Shown: positions 18,189 to 27,323, counted from the stretch's first letter. The stretch is DNA of 64,000 bases from Candidatus Neomicrothrix sp. UBA2517 (GCA_002341185.1 DDNP01000003.1:29277-93276); one strand, 5' to 3'. Translations and numbers: made by a program. The notes: generated by a model not told the origin, from the letters alone.

Positions 18189-19592
18189 GTGAGAGGAATT
18201 ATTAAAAGCTCGGCGTACTTACCGTACTACCGGTTAAACCGGACGGAGATAACCGAGTTTTTTGGGAACGGTCGTGCTAGTGGGGCACGCTCAGTAGCTG
18301 CTCACGATGAAGACACTGTCACAATGGGGTTTGAAGCAGCTCGAGTGATTGTTTCCAGCGATTCTAAGATGGAACCAGAGGCCCTATGGTTTACGACCTC
18401 TGAACCACCCTATTTAGAGAAAACAAATGCGAACGTTATTCATTCCGCACTCCAATTGTCAAACACAACATCGGCGTATGACTTTAATGGGGCTTTGAAA
18501 TCTGGTGTGGGTGCTCTTAAAACAGCTCTTAATTCAAACCAAACTGTCTTGCTAGTTCAAGCTGATATTCGTGGAGGTTTGCCTTCAAGCGCTGATGAGA
18601 GTCAAGGTGGAGATGCCGCAGTTGCATTTTTGATAGGTGATGGAAATGATGAGCAGCTAATAGCCACGTACCTTGGAGGGTCATCCGTTACGTTAGAATT
18701 TATTGACAGATGGCGAAACCCCGCTGAAAAAGTTGTTAAGCAATGGGAGAGTCGCTTTGTTGAAGATACTTATTCCTCTTTGATAAAAGAAGCTTGGAAT
18801 GAAGCTTTGAATAATGCCAGTCTCAACGAAAGCGACTTGAACGTAATAATATACGCAGGCCAAAATGAAAGAGTCAAACGTCAAGCCCCCAAGGTAATAT
18901 CGGTTGAGCAATATCACGATACGGTTCCTATGGATGTCGGGAATCCAGGTGCAGCAGAAGCTGGTTTGCTTCTCATTTCTGCTATAGAAAATGCCAACGT
19001 AGGAGAAAAGATAGCGTTGTGCTCTTTCAATGACGGTATTGAGTTATTAATTTTTGAAGTTACAGGACACCAGAAAGCCTTGAATTCGATAAAGGATCAA
19101 ATTGAAAACCGATCTGAAGTCTCTTACAGTAAATTTCTTCAGTGGCGAGAAATGCTGACTGTTCAGCCGCCTAATCGCCCTTCGCCCTCTCGCATCTCTG
19201 CCTCGGCTTCGAAAAGAGAATCAGATTGGAAACATGGTTTCGTTGCATCGCGCGGAGACCAGTCAGGTCTCATTCATATGCCTCCATCTCGTCTATCCAT
19301 CAAAGAAGAAGATACTAGCGACGGCATGGTTACGGAGTCTATGGCATCTTCAATTGGAACAGTTGCCACATTTACTGTTGACCATCTAGTTTATTCAAAG
19401 AACCCTCCTGTAGTTTTCGCTGTAGTTGACTTTGATGGTGGCGGGAGAATACCAATCGAAATAACTGATGTTGCTAAAAATGAAGTGAAAATAGGAATGA
19501 GGGTAGAACCCACATTTCGGAAACTATTTACGGCAGACGGGATCCATAATTATTTTTGGAAAGTTCGTCCATTACGATCAGTAGGGGTGTAG
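18189..19592 (+). CDS. HMG-CoA-synthase-like protein fused to a DUF35 OB-fold domain, nucleophile absent
   Basis: Residues 1 to about 300 follow the thiolase-fold HMG-CoA-synthase/KAS III pattern (GIIKSSAYLPYYRL, SVAAHDEDTVTMG, and a late SFNDGIELLIFEV strand). Residues from about 340 to the end resemble DUF35, ending in the OB-fold hallmark YFWKVRP. In active HMG-CoA synthases the nucleophile lies in an A-C-x-x-G-T segment. Here the aligned segment reads GALKSGVGAL with Leu103 at the cysteine position. The zinc ribbon usually ahead of the OB fold also lacks its cysteines (ASRGDQSGLIHMPP). The protein may therefore be a structural partner of the thiolase that starts 2 bases later, as DUF35 proteins are in some CoA-channeling complexes. 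It starts with GTG. Confidence 0.75.
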   Translation: MRGIIKSSAYLPYYRLNRTEITEFFGNGRASGARSVAAHDEDTVTMGFEAARVIVSSDSKMEPEALWFTTSEPPYLEKTNANVIHSALQLSNTTSAYDFNGALKSGVGALKTALNSNQTVLLVQADIRGGLPSSADESQGGDAAVAFLIGDGNDEQLIATYLGGSSVTLEFIDRWRNPAEKVVKQWESRFVEDTYSSLIKEAWNEALNNASLNESDLNVIIYAGQNERVKRQAPKVISVEQYHDTVPMDVGNPGAAEAGLLLISAIENANVGEKIALCSFNDGIELLIFEVTGHQKALNSIKDQIENRSEVSYSKFLQWREMLTVQPPNRPSPSRISASASKRESDWKHGFVASRGDQSGLIHMPPSRLSIKEEDTSDGMVTESMASSIGTVATFTVDHLVYSKNPPVVFAVVDFDGGGRIPIEITDVAKNEVKIGMRVEPTFRKLFTADGIHNYFWKVRPLRSVGV

Positions 19593-19594
19593 CG

Positions 19595-20788
19595 ATGGCA
19601 TCAAATGGGATCAAAGATAAGGTTGCAATAATTTCAATAGGTTGTACCCCTTTTAAGGAACATTGGGATAAAAGTGCTGATGACTTGCTCATAGATGCCA
19701 CCACTCAAACTTTGGAATCAGTTGAGCTTACTTCTGATGATATTGACGCTTACTGGGTAGGAACGGCTCAGAGTGGTATGAGTGGATTAACGCTATCTGT
19801 GCCAATGAAACTTCAGGGAAAACCAGTTACTAGAGTTGAAAATTATTGTGCAACAGGTTCAGAAGCTCTCCGACAAGCATGCTATGCAGTAGCCAGTGGA
19901 GCGTATGATACAGCAATGGCTGTTGGCGTGGAAAAAGTCAAAGACAGTGGTTACCAAGGCCTAAATGCATTTCCTATTCCGACTGCAGGAACAAATAGGA
20001 CCCTAACAGCGGCGGCTATGTACAGCCTTGTCCTTCCTGCTTATGCGAAGAAGTATGGAATAGACGAAGATGAGTTGCGTATGGTTGTTGCGAAAATTGC
20101 TGAAAAGAATCACTACAATGGCGCCCGTAATGAGCTAGCTCAATTCCGACGTGAAATATCAGCAGAAGAAATATGTAATATGGCAGCCATCGCTGGGAGA
20201 TTAAGTGTGTTTGACTGTGCTGGTGTAGCTGATGGGGCGGCTGCCGTAATCGTTGTTCCCGCAGAAAAGGCTTATGACTATACCGACAAACCTCTATTTG
20301 TGAAAGCTTTGTCATTTGTTGCAGGAAATGGATCGGGATTAATTGATCCTGACTATGATTATACCACTTTCCCTGAGTGTGAAGCTGCTGCTGTAGATGC
20401 ATATCAGCAGGCAGGAATTGACAACCCTCAGGATTGCATCGCAATGGCCGAAGTACATGATTGCTTCACGCCAACGGAGCTCATTTTAATGGAAGACCTT
20501 GGCTTCTCTAGGCGTGGGGAAGGCTGGGAAGATGTGCTATCCGGGAAGTTTTCGTTAACAGGAGATCTTCCTGTAAATACTGATGGTGGTTTAAAGAGTT
20601 TCGGTCACCCTGTTGGAGCGTCCGGTATACGGATGCACTATGAGTGTTGGCTACAGTTACGTGGAGAAGCACCCGAAAACCGGAAGATACCTGACACCGA
20701 TAAAAATCTTGGCCTAGTTCATAACCTTGGCGGGTATCCGGGCGAGATGGTTAGTTTTGTTTCGATACTCGGTACTGAGGTCGGTTAA
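19595..20788 (+). CDS. Thiolase-family protein (acetyl-CoA acetyltransferase/SCP-x-like)
   Basis: This is a 397-residue thiolase fold with the acylated Cys85 in NYCATGSEA and the catalytic His in FGHPVGASG. The final Cys-x-Gly of biosynthetic thiolases is replaced by HNLGGYPGEM, as in SCP-x/lipid-transfer-protein-type thiolases involved in sterol or branched side-chain cleavage. I use the ATG at 19595, 2 bases after the stop of the preceding gene with GGGG upstream. An in-frame ATG at 19556 would overlap that gene. The tight pairing with the synthase/OB-fold protein suggests that the two work as a complex. Confidence 0.85.
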   Translation: MASNGIKDKVAIISIGCTPFKEHWDKSADDLLIDATTQTLESVELTSDDIDAYWVGTAQSGMSGLTLSVPMKLQGKPVTRVENYCATGSEALRQACYAVASGAYDTAMAVGVEKVKDSGYQGLNAFPIPTAGTNRTLTAAAMYSLVLPAYAKKYGIDEDELRMVVAKIAEKNHYNGARNELAQFRREISAEEICNMAAIAGRLSVFDCAGVADGAAAVIVVPAEKAYDYTDKPLFVKALSFVAGNGSGLIDPDYDYTTFPECEAAAVDAYQQAGIDNPQDCIAMAEVHDCFTPTELILMEDLGFSRRGEGWEDVLSGKFSLTGDLPVNTDGGLKSFGHPVGASGIRMHYECWLQLRGEAPENRKIPDTDKNLGLVHNLGGYPGEMVSFVSILGTEVG

Positions 20789-20794
20789 CTCGCA

Positions 20795-21694
20795 TTATAG
20801 GGATTCTGTAGTCTTATCTTGACCGAGCAGTATTGCTCCCAAAGCTATGATCACGACAAATGTTGAGAAGATCTGAAGGGTATTTAAAGACTCTTCTAGA
20901 AAAATCCACGCTAAGAGTGATGATACAACTGGAACGAATAATGTAAGCATTGATCCGATCCACAATGGGATTCGCACAAGGGACCAGTTCATTAATGAGT
21001 GTCCAATTAAGCCGGCAACGGTTGCTAAAATGAATAGCCAGAGAATATCTCGACCGGAAGGTACGGTAAGTGCAACGGAAAAAACTAGAGCTATAAGGAA
21101 ATTGAGAATTCCAGTTATTACACCTGTTGCTGCTGTGAATTCAAGTGGTGAAACACGGTCCTGAGTCTGTTTTGAAATAATGAAATACGCAGTCCAAGTA
21201 AATAATGCTGCACATGCTAACAAATCACCTGTAACGTCCCATTCGGTGGTTCCAGATGAACCAGCGATGACTCCAAAGGTCGCTACAAGAGCAATTATCC
21301 CGATAAAGATATCTCGGCGCGATATTTTCTCTTTAAAAACTTTATAGCTATAGAAAGATATCAACACAGGTTGTAACGAGCCGATAATAGTTGCGTTTAC
21401 AACTGTTGTTCTTTTGAGTGACTCGAAGAAGAACGCGACATTGAGTCCTAAAGCGATTCCACCCCAAAATGAAATCTTTAAAGACTGAAACGTAAGGGGA
21501 GTTCCTTTTGCTTTCAGGAAAGCAATCATGACTATTGAGTAGAAAGTGAATCTGTAGACCGCTATTTCTGTTGAAGACACAGAGATGTATTTAACAATTA
21601 CTCCGGATGATCCCCAGGCAGTTACTGCGAAGGCGGCGCCAACTAGTGCAAGTCGTGAATAGTTTCTCATCTCTTGGGAGGTTTTCTCAGTCAT
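20795..21694 (-). CDS. EamA-family drug/metabolite transporter
   Basis: The 299-residue membrane protein has ten predicted hydrophobic segments in two EamA repeats (about residues 15-145 and 160-290), with AWGSSGVIVKYI at the start and LVRIPLWIGSMLTLFVPVVSSLLAWIFL in the second half. The substrate is unknown. It is a different DMT subfamily from the RarD-like gene at 15210. It converges on the thiolase gene with a gap of 6 bases and is divergent from the carotenoid oxygenase gene. No good Shine-Dalgarno precedes its ATG. Confidence 0.85.
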   Translation of the reverse strand: MTEKTSQEMRNYSRLALVGAAFAVTAWGSSGVIVKYISVSSTEIAVYRFTFYSIVMIAFLKAKGTPLTFQSLKISFWGGIALGLNVAFFFESLKRTTVVNATIIGSLQPVLISFYSYKVFKEKISRRDIFIGIIALVATFGVIAGSSGTTEWDVTGDLLACAALFTWTAYFIISKQTQDRVSPLEFTAATGVITGILNFLIALVFSVALTVPSGRDILWLFILATVAGLIGHSLMNWSLVRIPLWIGSMLTLFVPVVSSLLAWIFLEESLNTLQIFSTFVVIIALGAILLGQDKTTESL

Positions 21695-21700
21695 GGGGGT

Positions 21701-21715
21701 TGTTAATGTTTAACA
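21701..21715. promoter_or_regulatory. Short dyad in the EamA / carotenoid oxygenase divergent region
   Basis: TGTTAA-TGT-TTAACA is a perfect 6-base inverted repeat just ahead of the EamA start codon. It could be a half-site pair for a repressor controlling the divergent genes. A dyad this short also arises by chance. Confidence 0.25.
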
Positions 21716-21812
21716 CAAAATTCCACACTAACAATCACTTAACCATGCTAAAAGTCTTAGACTTAGTCATAGGGGATATCACAGAGTAATCACTTAGAAA
21801 GTTCAGAGGATC

Positions 21813-23162
21813 ATGGCAACTATCGAATCAGAAATTCCATGGCATTTGCGAGGTAACTGGGCGCCAATCCAAACTGAATTAACTGCTGAAAATCTAACTG
21901 TTGAAGGTTTAATCCCTCCTCAATTAGAAGGTGTTTATATCCGTACTGGACCTAACCCAAAATCGGGTTTTTCGCCACATTGGTTCATGGGGGATGGGAT
22001 GGTTCATGGAGTCCGACTTTCTCGGGGGAAAGCGGAATGGTACCGAAATAGGTTTGTGCAGACCCCCAACATTACAAAAACTGGTAGCGGTTCCACTCCC
22101 GATTTAGGGGATCTATCAAATGGTAGCGGTAACACCCATGTGGTCACTCATGCTGGCACGATACTATGCCTTGAGGAAGGTCACTGGCCTTGGAAGATAG
22201 ACGGGGAATTAAACACAGTCGGGTGCGAGAATTATGGTGGTTCTTTAACAACTTCGATGACTGCACATCCGAAGATATGTCCCGCAACAGGAGAATTACT
22301 TGCCTTTAGCTACTTTTCCTTTGAGCCTCCTTATTTGACTTACCTGAGAATCAGTCCTGACGGTCAGTTATTGCAATCAGAGGGAATTAATATTCCTAAT
22401 ATGGTCATGATGCATGATTTTAATGTGACAAGAAATCATGTCATATTTATGGACCTTCCACTCGTTCTAGACTTGTCGCTTTTAGATACGGGAGTCCCCT
22501 TTGGCTTTAATCCGTCAGCAGGGGCGCGTCTTGGAGTCATGCCAAGGGAAGGTAGCAATGCAGATATACGATGGTTTGAGATTGACCCTTGCTATGTATT
22601 CCACCCGGTAAATGCGTATGAGCATGGTGAAAAAATTATTTTGCACGTTTCCCGTCAACCTGAGGCTTTTGGCTCTAGCTCTGATGATTATGCTGAAGTT
22701 GGAAGACTGTGGCGTTGGACAATTGATCTAGTGTCAGGAACGGTGACGGAGGAACAAGTTGATGATCGACCTGGTGATTTCGGTAGGGTAGCAGATTCGG
22801 TTGTTGGACTTGATGCTAACTATGGGTATCTCATGGCAATGGCTGGCGAAGGAAATAGTGAAGAGCCCGTTTACGGTTCAGCGTTATGGAAATATGATCT
22901 ACAAACAGGTAAGTGTTGGGAGCATCACCTTGGAGAGGGTGTTAGAGGTGGGGAACCTGTCTTTGCTGCAGACCCTGAATCCGATGGTGAGGATGAGGGC
23001 TGGATAATCACAATCGTTCATAGCGAGACAACAGGGTCATCAAAAATGATCATTGTTGATGCTCAAGACTTTGAAACAGAACCTATAGCTACCATTCATT
23101 TACCGCAGCGTGTTCCGTATGGTGCACATGGCAGTTGGGTTCCTGATACGAGTTTGTTGTAA
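21813..23162 (+). CDS. Carotenoid/stilbene cleavage oxygenase
   Basis: This 449-residue protein belongs to the retinal-pigment-epithelium/carotenoid oxygenase family, a seven-bladed propeller with Fe(II) held by four histidines. The four are visible at His152 (TAHPK), His201 (MMHDF), His264 (FHPVNA) and His439 (YGAHGSW). The N-terminal VYIRTGPNPKSG motif is diagnostic. The family cleaves double bonds in carotenoids, apocarotenoids or stilbenes to aldehydes, retinal being one possible product. Which one applies here is unknown. AGAGGA lies 4 bases before the ATG. It meets the convergent crotonase gene stop-to-stop with no gap. Confidence 0.92.
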   Translation: MATIESEIPWHLRGNWAPIQTELTAENLTVEGLIPPQLEGVYIRTGPNPKSGFSPHWFMGDGMVHGVRLSRGKAEWYRNRFVQTPNITKTGSGSTPDLGDLSNGSGNTHVVTHAGTILCLEEGHWPWKIDGELNTVGCENYGGSLTTSMTAHPKICPATGELLAFSYFSFEPPYLTYLRISPDGQLLQSEGINIPNMVMMHDFNVTRNHVIFMDLPLVLDLSLLDTGVPFGFNPSAGARLGVMPREGSNADIRWFEIDPCYVFHPVNAYEHGEKIILHVSRQPEAFGSSSDDYAEVGRLWRWTIDLVSGTVTEEQVDDRPGDFGRVADSVVGLDANYGYLMAMAGEGNSEEPVYGSALWKYDLQTGKCWEHHLGEGVRGGEPVFAADPESDGEDEGWIITIVHSETTGSSKMIIVDAQDFETEPIATIHLPQRVPYGAHGSWVPDTSLL

Positions 23163-23921
23163 TTATTCTCGCTGGAAATTAGGATCTCGCCGTTCGGAAG
23201 AAGCCGAAGTGCCCTCAATCCAATCCTGTGTTTTGACCAAGCGTGATTGTTCAGATGCTTCATGCAGTGTTGCCTTCTCAACTCGGTCAGCGAGGTCACC
23301 TCTTAAAGTTTTTCGAATTGACTCAATTGCTAATGGAGCTGATTTAGCTATTTCTTGAGCGTACGCAGTAGTAGCGTCTCTCAATTCTGCAATCGGGACA
23401 AGCTTGTCGCAGAGACCTAGTTCTGCAGCTTCTTCACCAGTTACTCGTCGTCCTGTAAAGAACATATCGTTACTTGCTTGGGTTCCGATAAGTTCGGGTA
23501 AGGTGACGCTCAAACCGAATCCCTGGTGGAAGCCTAGACGAGAAAAGTTTGCGCTGAACCGGGCTTCTGGGGAAGCGAAACGGAAATCAGCAACTAGCGC
23601 AAGTCCTAAGCCGCCCCCAATAGCAGCTCCTTGGATTGCTGCAATGATGGGTTTACGGCACCTAAAAATGCGAACAGCGCCTGCGTATAAGCCGAGCGTG
23701 TCGTTCCCATTAGAACCACCTGAAAAGTCCGCACCAGCACAAAAGTGCTTACCTTGAGAGCACAACACTGAAACGCGAACATCATCGTTCTCGTCGAGAT
23801 GTTCAAAAGTATTTGCCAAACCCGAAATTAGATTAGTGCTAAAAAAATTATTTGGTGGTTTACAGATCTCAACGATTGCTACATGATTTTGTTTATAGGT
23901 GACTTTAATTTCGTCCGTCAT
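23163..23921 (-). CDS. Enoyl-CoA hydratase/isomerase family
   Basis: This is a 252-residue crotonase with CSQGKHFCAGADFSG and the oxyanion loop IQGAAIGGGLGLALVADFRFA. In the segment where hydratases carry the first glutamate it reads FSRLGFHQGFGLSVTLPELIG, so the canonical E-x-x-x-G pattern is altered (LGFHQG). The second acidic position falls in RRVTGEEAAELGL. It may be an isomerase or another crotonase activity. Its start shares an ATGA with the dienelactone hydrolase gene upstream, so the two are coupled. Confidence 0.86.
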   Translation of the reverse strand: MTDEIKVTYKQNHVAIVEICKPPNNFFSTNLISGLANTFEHLDENDDVRVSVLCSQGKHFCAGADFSGGSNGNDTLGLYAGAVRIFRCRKPIIAAIQGAAIGGGLGLALVADFRFASPEARFSANFSRLGFHQGFGLSVTLPELIGTQASNDMFFTGRRVTGEEAAELGLCDKLVPIAELRDATTAYAQEIAKSAPLAIESIRKTLRGDLADRVEKATLHEASEQSRLVKTQDWIEGTSASSERRDPNFQRE

Positions 23922-24649
23922 TTGAGGTTCCTGTCAAATAACGCATGTAATCGTTCCCAATGGCGTTCAGCAGCCCCTTTGTCGTAAATCTTTCCCCGAC
24001 CCGGAAAAGCAAAACCATGATGTGCTCCCTCGTACAACTCAACTCTTCCGTTTGCGCCTGATTGCTCAATTTCTGTTGAAACCTGTTCAACCATTTCTAG
24101 AGGGACGTACTCATCATATTCTGCACACGCTATATATAGCTCAGCATTGGTTTGTGGGAACCCTAAATGTGGCGAGTCATCGGCATCAACCACTAACCGC
24201 ACACCATATATTGATGCAGCTGCCTTTACCTGTGATGGGTATGCTGCCGCTACGAACAGTGAAAATGGCCCGCTCATACAGTAGCCAACGCATCCGATTG
24301 ACTCTTCATCAGCATGTTCATCTGATTTGATGAAGTTCAGTATCGCTTCTGTATCTCGGACCACCATTCGGTTTCCAATTCCAGACATCAACGTAAACAT
24401 CTCTTCAATATTATTTCCGGTTTCGAAATCTAATTCAAAATTGTCTGTGGTCCGATAGTACAGATTAGGAAGAACAACGTAGTACCCAGTCGTTGCAAGG
24501 CGTCGTGCCATATCATGAAGCTCCTCGCGTTTTCCCGGGGCATCCATAAAGAACAAGATGGCAGGGAAAGGACCGTTTTCTTCTGGGTGACATATGAACG
24601 ACCCCATCAAACCTTCAGTTGTTTGGATATCAACATGATGTTCAATCAT
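23918..24649 (-). CDS. Dienelactone hydrolase family protein
   Basis: The 243-residue alpha/beta hydrolase has the Cys nucleophile of dienelactone hydrolases, Cys124 in GYCMSG, with the Asp in AEYDEYVP and the His in GAHHGFAFP completing the triad. Family members open dienelactones in chloroaromatic breakdown, but many act on other esters and lactones. The first gene of a two-gene minus-strand unit with the crotonase, it has TAAGCT 6 bases before the ATG and no well-spaced Shine-Dalgarno (an AAGGA lies about 14 bases away). Confidence 0.9.
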   Translation of the reverse strand: MIEHHVDIQTTEGLMGSFICHPEENGPFPAILFFMDAPGKREELHDMARRLATTGYYVVLPNLYYRTTDNFELDFETGNNIEEMFTLMSGIGNRMVVRDTEAILNFIKSDEHADEESIGCVGYCMSGPFSLFVAAAYPSQVKAAASIYGVRLVVDADDSPHLGFPQTNAELYIACAEYDEYVPLEMVEQVSTEIEQSGANGRVELYEGAHHGFAFPGRGKIYDKGAAERHWERLHALFDRNLK

Positions 24650-24655
24650 GTTGCG

Positions 24656-24661
24656 AGCTTA
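24656..24661 (-). promoter_or_regulatory. -10-like hexamer before dienelactone hydrolase gene
   Basis: TAAGCT (minus strand) ends 6 bases before the ATG at 24649, in the leaderless TANNNT arrangement. No -35 is recognisable. Confidence 0.38.
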
Positions 24662-24749
24662 ATTCCTTATTTTTCAAAAGGCTTGTTTGACTCTGAAAAA
24701 GACAAAGCAGTGACCTTCGCGCTATACATATAAGAAGTGAGGGATTTGT

Positions 24750-25565
24750 ATGATTGATTTATCAGGAAAGACGGCTTTAGTTACCGGAGCAGCATCAGGC
24801 ATTGGATATGGCATGGCAAAGAGGCTGGCTGAATGCGGAGCTAACGTTGCACTTTGCGACATTGAGTCGAATGTGAAAGAAATTGCAAACGAAATAGGAA
24901 ATGTGACAAGCACTAAGGTGAAGTCGGCTGTTGTTGACGTTAGAGAGGCATCCCAAATTTTTGCATTTACCAACGAAGTGGTTGATGAATTCTCTAGTCT
25001 GGATATTGTCGTTGCGAATGCTGGGGTTTGGACTTCTACAGACCCTGTAGAGGACTCACAGGAAAAGGCTGTCTCTGACTGGGATCTGCTCGTTGATACG
25101 AATCTTAAAGGTATCTTTCTCACAGGTAGAGCAGCAATTCCTCACTTCGTGAAAGGTAGGCGAGGATTCATTCTTAATATTGCTACTGACCACATTTGTC
25201 CCCCTCCAGGTTTTGCAACCGGGGGCGGTACACGAATGGATATTTATGATGCCTCCAAATGGGGAATAAACGGTCTTACACAAAGCTGGGCAAAACGTCT
25301 CAGCGCAGATAATGTGCGCGTTAACGCTTTTTGCATGGATGCAACTGATTCAGAGATGATCAGGTACGCGTCACAGAAATTCAATCGACAAATGTCCGAA
25401 GAGGTAGTTGATTCATGGATGAAACCTCACCAGCTCGCAGACCTGATGCTAGAGCTTTATGACGAGGGCTCTGATGGGCGTACAGGCGAAAATATTGGTA
25501 TCTGGTTAAACCACCCGATAGAGCTCCCTCCACGGCAGGGAATTCTGCCGTCCCGTCACCCATAA
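24750..25565 (+). CDS. Short-chain dehydrogenase/reductase
   Basis: This 271-residue classical SDR has a cofactor loop TGAASGIG at 12-19, NAG at 90-92, and the catalytic Tyr166-x3-Lys170 (YDASK). The catalytic serine position appears to be Thr146 (NIATDH), an unusual substitution that could lower or change activity. GAGGGA upstream of the ATG gives a plausible ribosome-binding site. It is followed after 7 bases by an LLM oxidoreductase gene, so the two form a unit. Substrate is unknown. Confidence 0.9.
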   Translation: MIDLSGKTALVTGAASGIGYGMAKRLAECGANVALCDIESNVKEIANEIGNVTSTKVKSAVVDVREASQIFAFTNEVVDEFSSLDIVVANAGVWTSTDPVEDSQEKAVSDWDLLVDTNLKGIFLTGRAAIPHFVKGRRGFILNIATDHICPPPGFATGGGTRMDIYDASKWGINGLTQSWAKRLSADNVRVNAFCMDATDSEMIRYASQKFNRQMSEEVVDSWMKPHQLADLMLELYDEGSDGRTGENIGIWLNHPIELPPRQGILPSRHP

Positions 25566-25572
25566 GAACATC

Positions 25573-26466
25573 ATGCGAGTAGGGGTTTCACTATCGTCAA
25601 CATCTTTCGAAAACGATCCTCATACAGGTGCGAATGCCTTAGTTGAGAGGGCGCGAGTAGCGAATCAAGCAAAGTTAGACCTTCTTTCGCTAGGGGATCA
25701 TCATTTGACACCTGTGAACTATTTCCAAAACGTTCCCATGCTTGGCCGTTTGATGGCTGAGTGGAATTCCGGTCCGGTAGGATGCTTGTTTCTGTTGCCG
25801 CTTTGGAATCCTGTGCTGGTCGCGGAACAAGTGGGAACTTTAGCTGCTTTAACTCAGTCAACATTTGTTCTTCAAACAGGTGTTGGGGACGGGCAGGATA
25901 CGTTTGAAGCCATGGGCGTAACCCTCAAGACTAGGGGAACATCACTTGAGGAAAGCATAACTGAGATTAAAGATATTTTTGAGCGTCGGGGAGTGAAAGG
26001 AAACCCAGACCTGCAGGTTAACCCGATTCCCAACCAGAAAGTTGAATGGTGGATTGGAGCAAGTACGAGTACTAAAGGGATCCAACGTGCAGCAATAATG
26101 GGGGATGCGTGGTACGCCGCACCATTCCTGAACCCCGCAAAGGCAGAAGAATTACTTGCTCATTATCTACAAGCCTGTGAAAAACACGGGAAGCAGCCAC
26201 GTCCAGTTATCCGTAAAGACGTCATTATTCTTCAAGATGGAGAGAAAGCATTGGAAATGGGGTCTCAGATTATCCAACGCGGTTACCGAGGTATGAAAAG
26301 TGATGCGGTCATAGTCGGTAATCCCATTCAAGCTGCTGAACAATTACGCCCTTTCAAGGACATGGGCTTCACAGATGTCACATGCAGATGCATGAGCATT
26401 CCTCACGAAGAGACACTTGAATCTATATCACTATTAGCCGAAGTACGAGAATTGCTGAATAACTAG
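25573..26466 (+). CDS. LLM-class flavin-dependent oxidoreductase
   Basis: This 297-residue bacterial-luciferase-like (LLM) TIM-barrel protein shows LLSLGDHHLTP, the strand TFVLQTGVGDGQDTFEAMGV and WWIGASTSTKGIQRAA, which are the usual cofactor-side features. Members use FMN or F420 for monooxygenation or hydride transfer, and in actinobacteria F420 forms are common. The stop codon overlaps the facing stop of the phytanoyl-CoA dioxygenase-like gene at CTAG (26463-26466). Substrate is unknown. Confidence 0.88.
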   Translation: MRVGVSLSSTSFENDPHTGANALVERARVANQAKLDLLSLGDHHLTPVNYFQNVPMLGRLMAEWNSGPVGCLFLLPLWNPVLVAEQVGTLAALTQSTFVLQTGVGDGQDTFEAMGVTLKTRGTSLEESITEIKDIFERRGVKGNPDLQVNPIPNQKVEWWIGASTSTKGIQRAAIMGDAWYAAPFLNPAKAEELLAHYLQACEKHGKQPRPVIRKDVIILQDGEKALEMGSQIIQRGYRGMKSDAVIVGNPIQAAEQLRPFKDMGFTDVTCRCMSIPHEETLESISLLAEVRELLNN

Positions 26467-27323
26467 TTTCTAGGCCATACTCTCGGGCAGTATTCGTGTG
26501 TGAGAATATCTCCCTCGGTGATTGTTTCGTGATGTGATTTCAGCGGGGCACCTCGCCTGAGAAGATATCTGGCGTCGTCTCCACAGTACCGAATAGAGAT
26601 AGCCCTCCGAGACTGGCTTACTGACCTATTCGCTGATGCTCCGTGGAGGGTGCGGGCATGATGAATGCTAATGTCACCCACTAATAAGGTAGGTGCGACA
26701 ACATCTTCTGAAGCGACTGCTGGAACCCGTTTCCCCTCAGTGTTTGGAAGAGGCTTATCTGAAACAAACCAGTTTGGTCGATACGCAGTTTTATCCTCAT
26801 GTGACCCTTTCACAAACCGAATCGCACCAGTAGCTGGAGAGGCGTAATCAAGGGGAACCCAAACCGTGCAAACCTGTTCTCCACTTACATGAAAATAAGA
26901 CAGGTCCTTATGAAAAGCTGTTTCTTCAGCGGTATTTGGTTCCTTCACTAAAACAGAATCTTCATATAACCACAACGACTTGCTTTGAAGGACACGCGCC
27001 ACAATCTCTGGGATAACGGAGTTGCAAGCAAAGTTTTCAAAATCACTATCATCAACCCAATGATCAGTTCCAGCAATGAAACGTCCAACTTTCTCATTTG
27101 CAGAAATATTTTCATCGGTAAGAGCAGTTTCCGGAGTAATGATGGATCCTAGCTCTGAGAGATCAGTCCCATCTTTGGCTAACACCCGACTGATCGCAGC
27201 TTCCATAGATAAAACATAAGTAGGGTCAATGACGTTTCTAAGGACAACAAAACCGTCATCCCAAAATTTTTCAATTTCAGTTTCTTCTACAATTCCACGA
27301 TGTTCGCTCACCTTGCTAGCCAT
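26463..27323 (-). CDS. Phytanoyl-CoA dioxygenase (PhyH) family
   Basis: This 286-residue Fe(II)/2-oxoglutarate oxygenase has the facial triad as His138-x-Asp140 (FHKDLS) and His227 (RTLHGAS), and the 2-oxoglutarate-binding arginine at 239 or 240 (SRRAIS). PhyH hydroxylates branched acyl-CoAs, but bacterial members also hydroxylate ectoine, halogenate or act on other small molecules. It overlaps the CoA-transferase gene by 8 bases at its start, suggesting a CoA-thioester substrate, which is inference. Confidence 0.88.
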   Translation of the reverse strand: MASKVSEHRGIVEETEIEKFWDDGFVVLRNVIDPTYVLSMEAAISRVLAKDGTDLSELGSIITPETALTDENISANEKVGRFIAGTDHWVDDSDFENFACNSVIPEIVARVLQSKSLWLYEDSVLVKEPNTAEETAFHKDLSYFHVSGEQVCTVWVPLDYASPATGAIRFVKGSHEDKTAYRPNWFVSDKPLPNTEGKRVPAVASEDVVAPTLLVGDISIHHARTLHGASANRSVSQSRRAISIRYCGDDARYLLRRGAPLKSHHETITEGDILTHEYCPRVWPRN

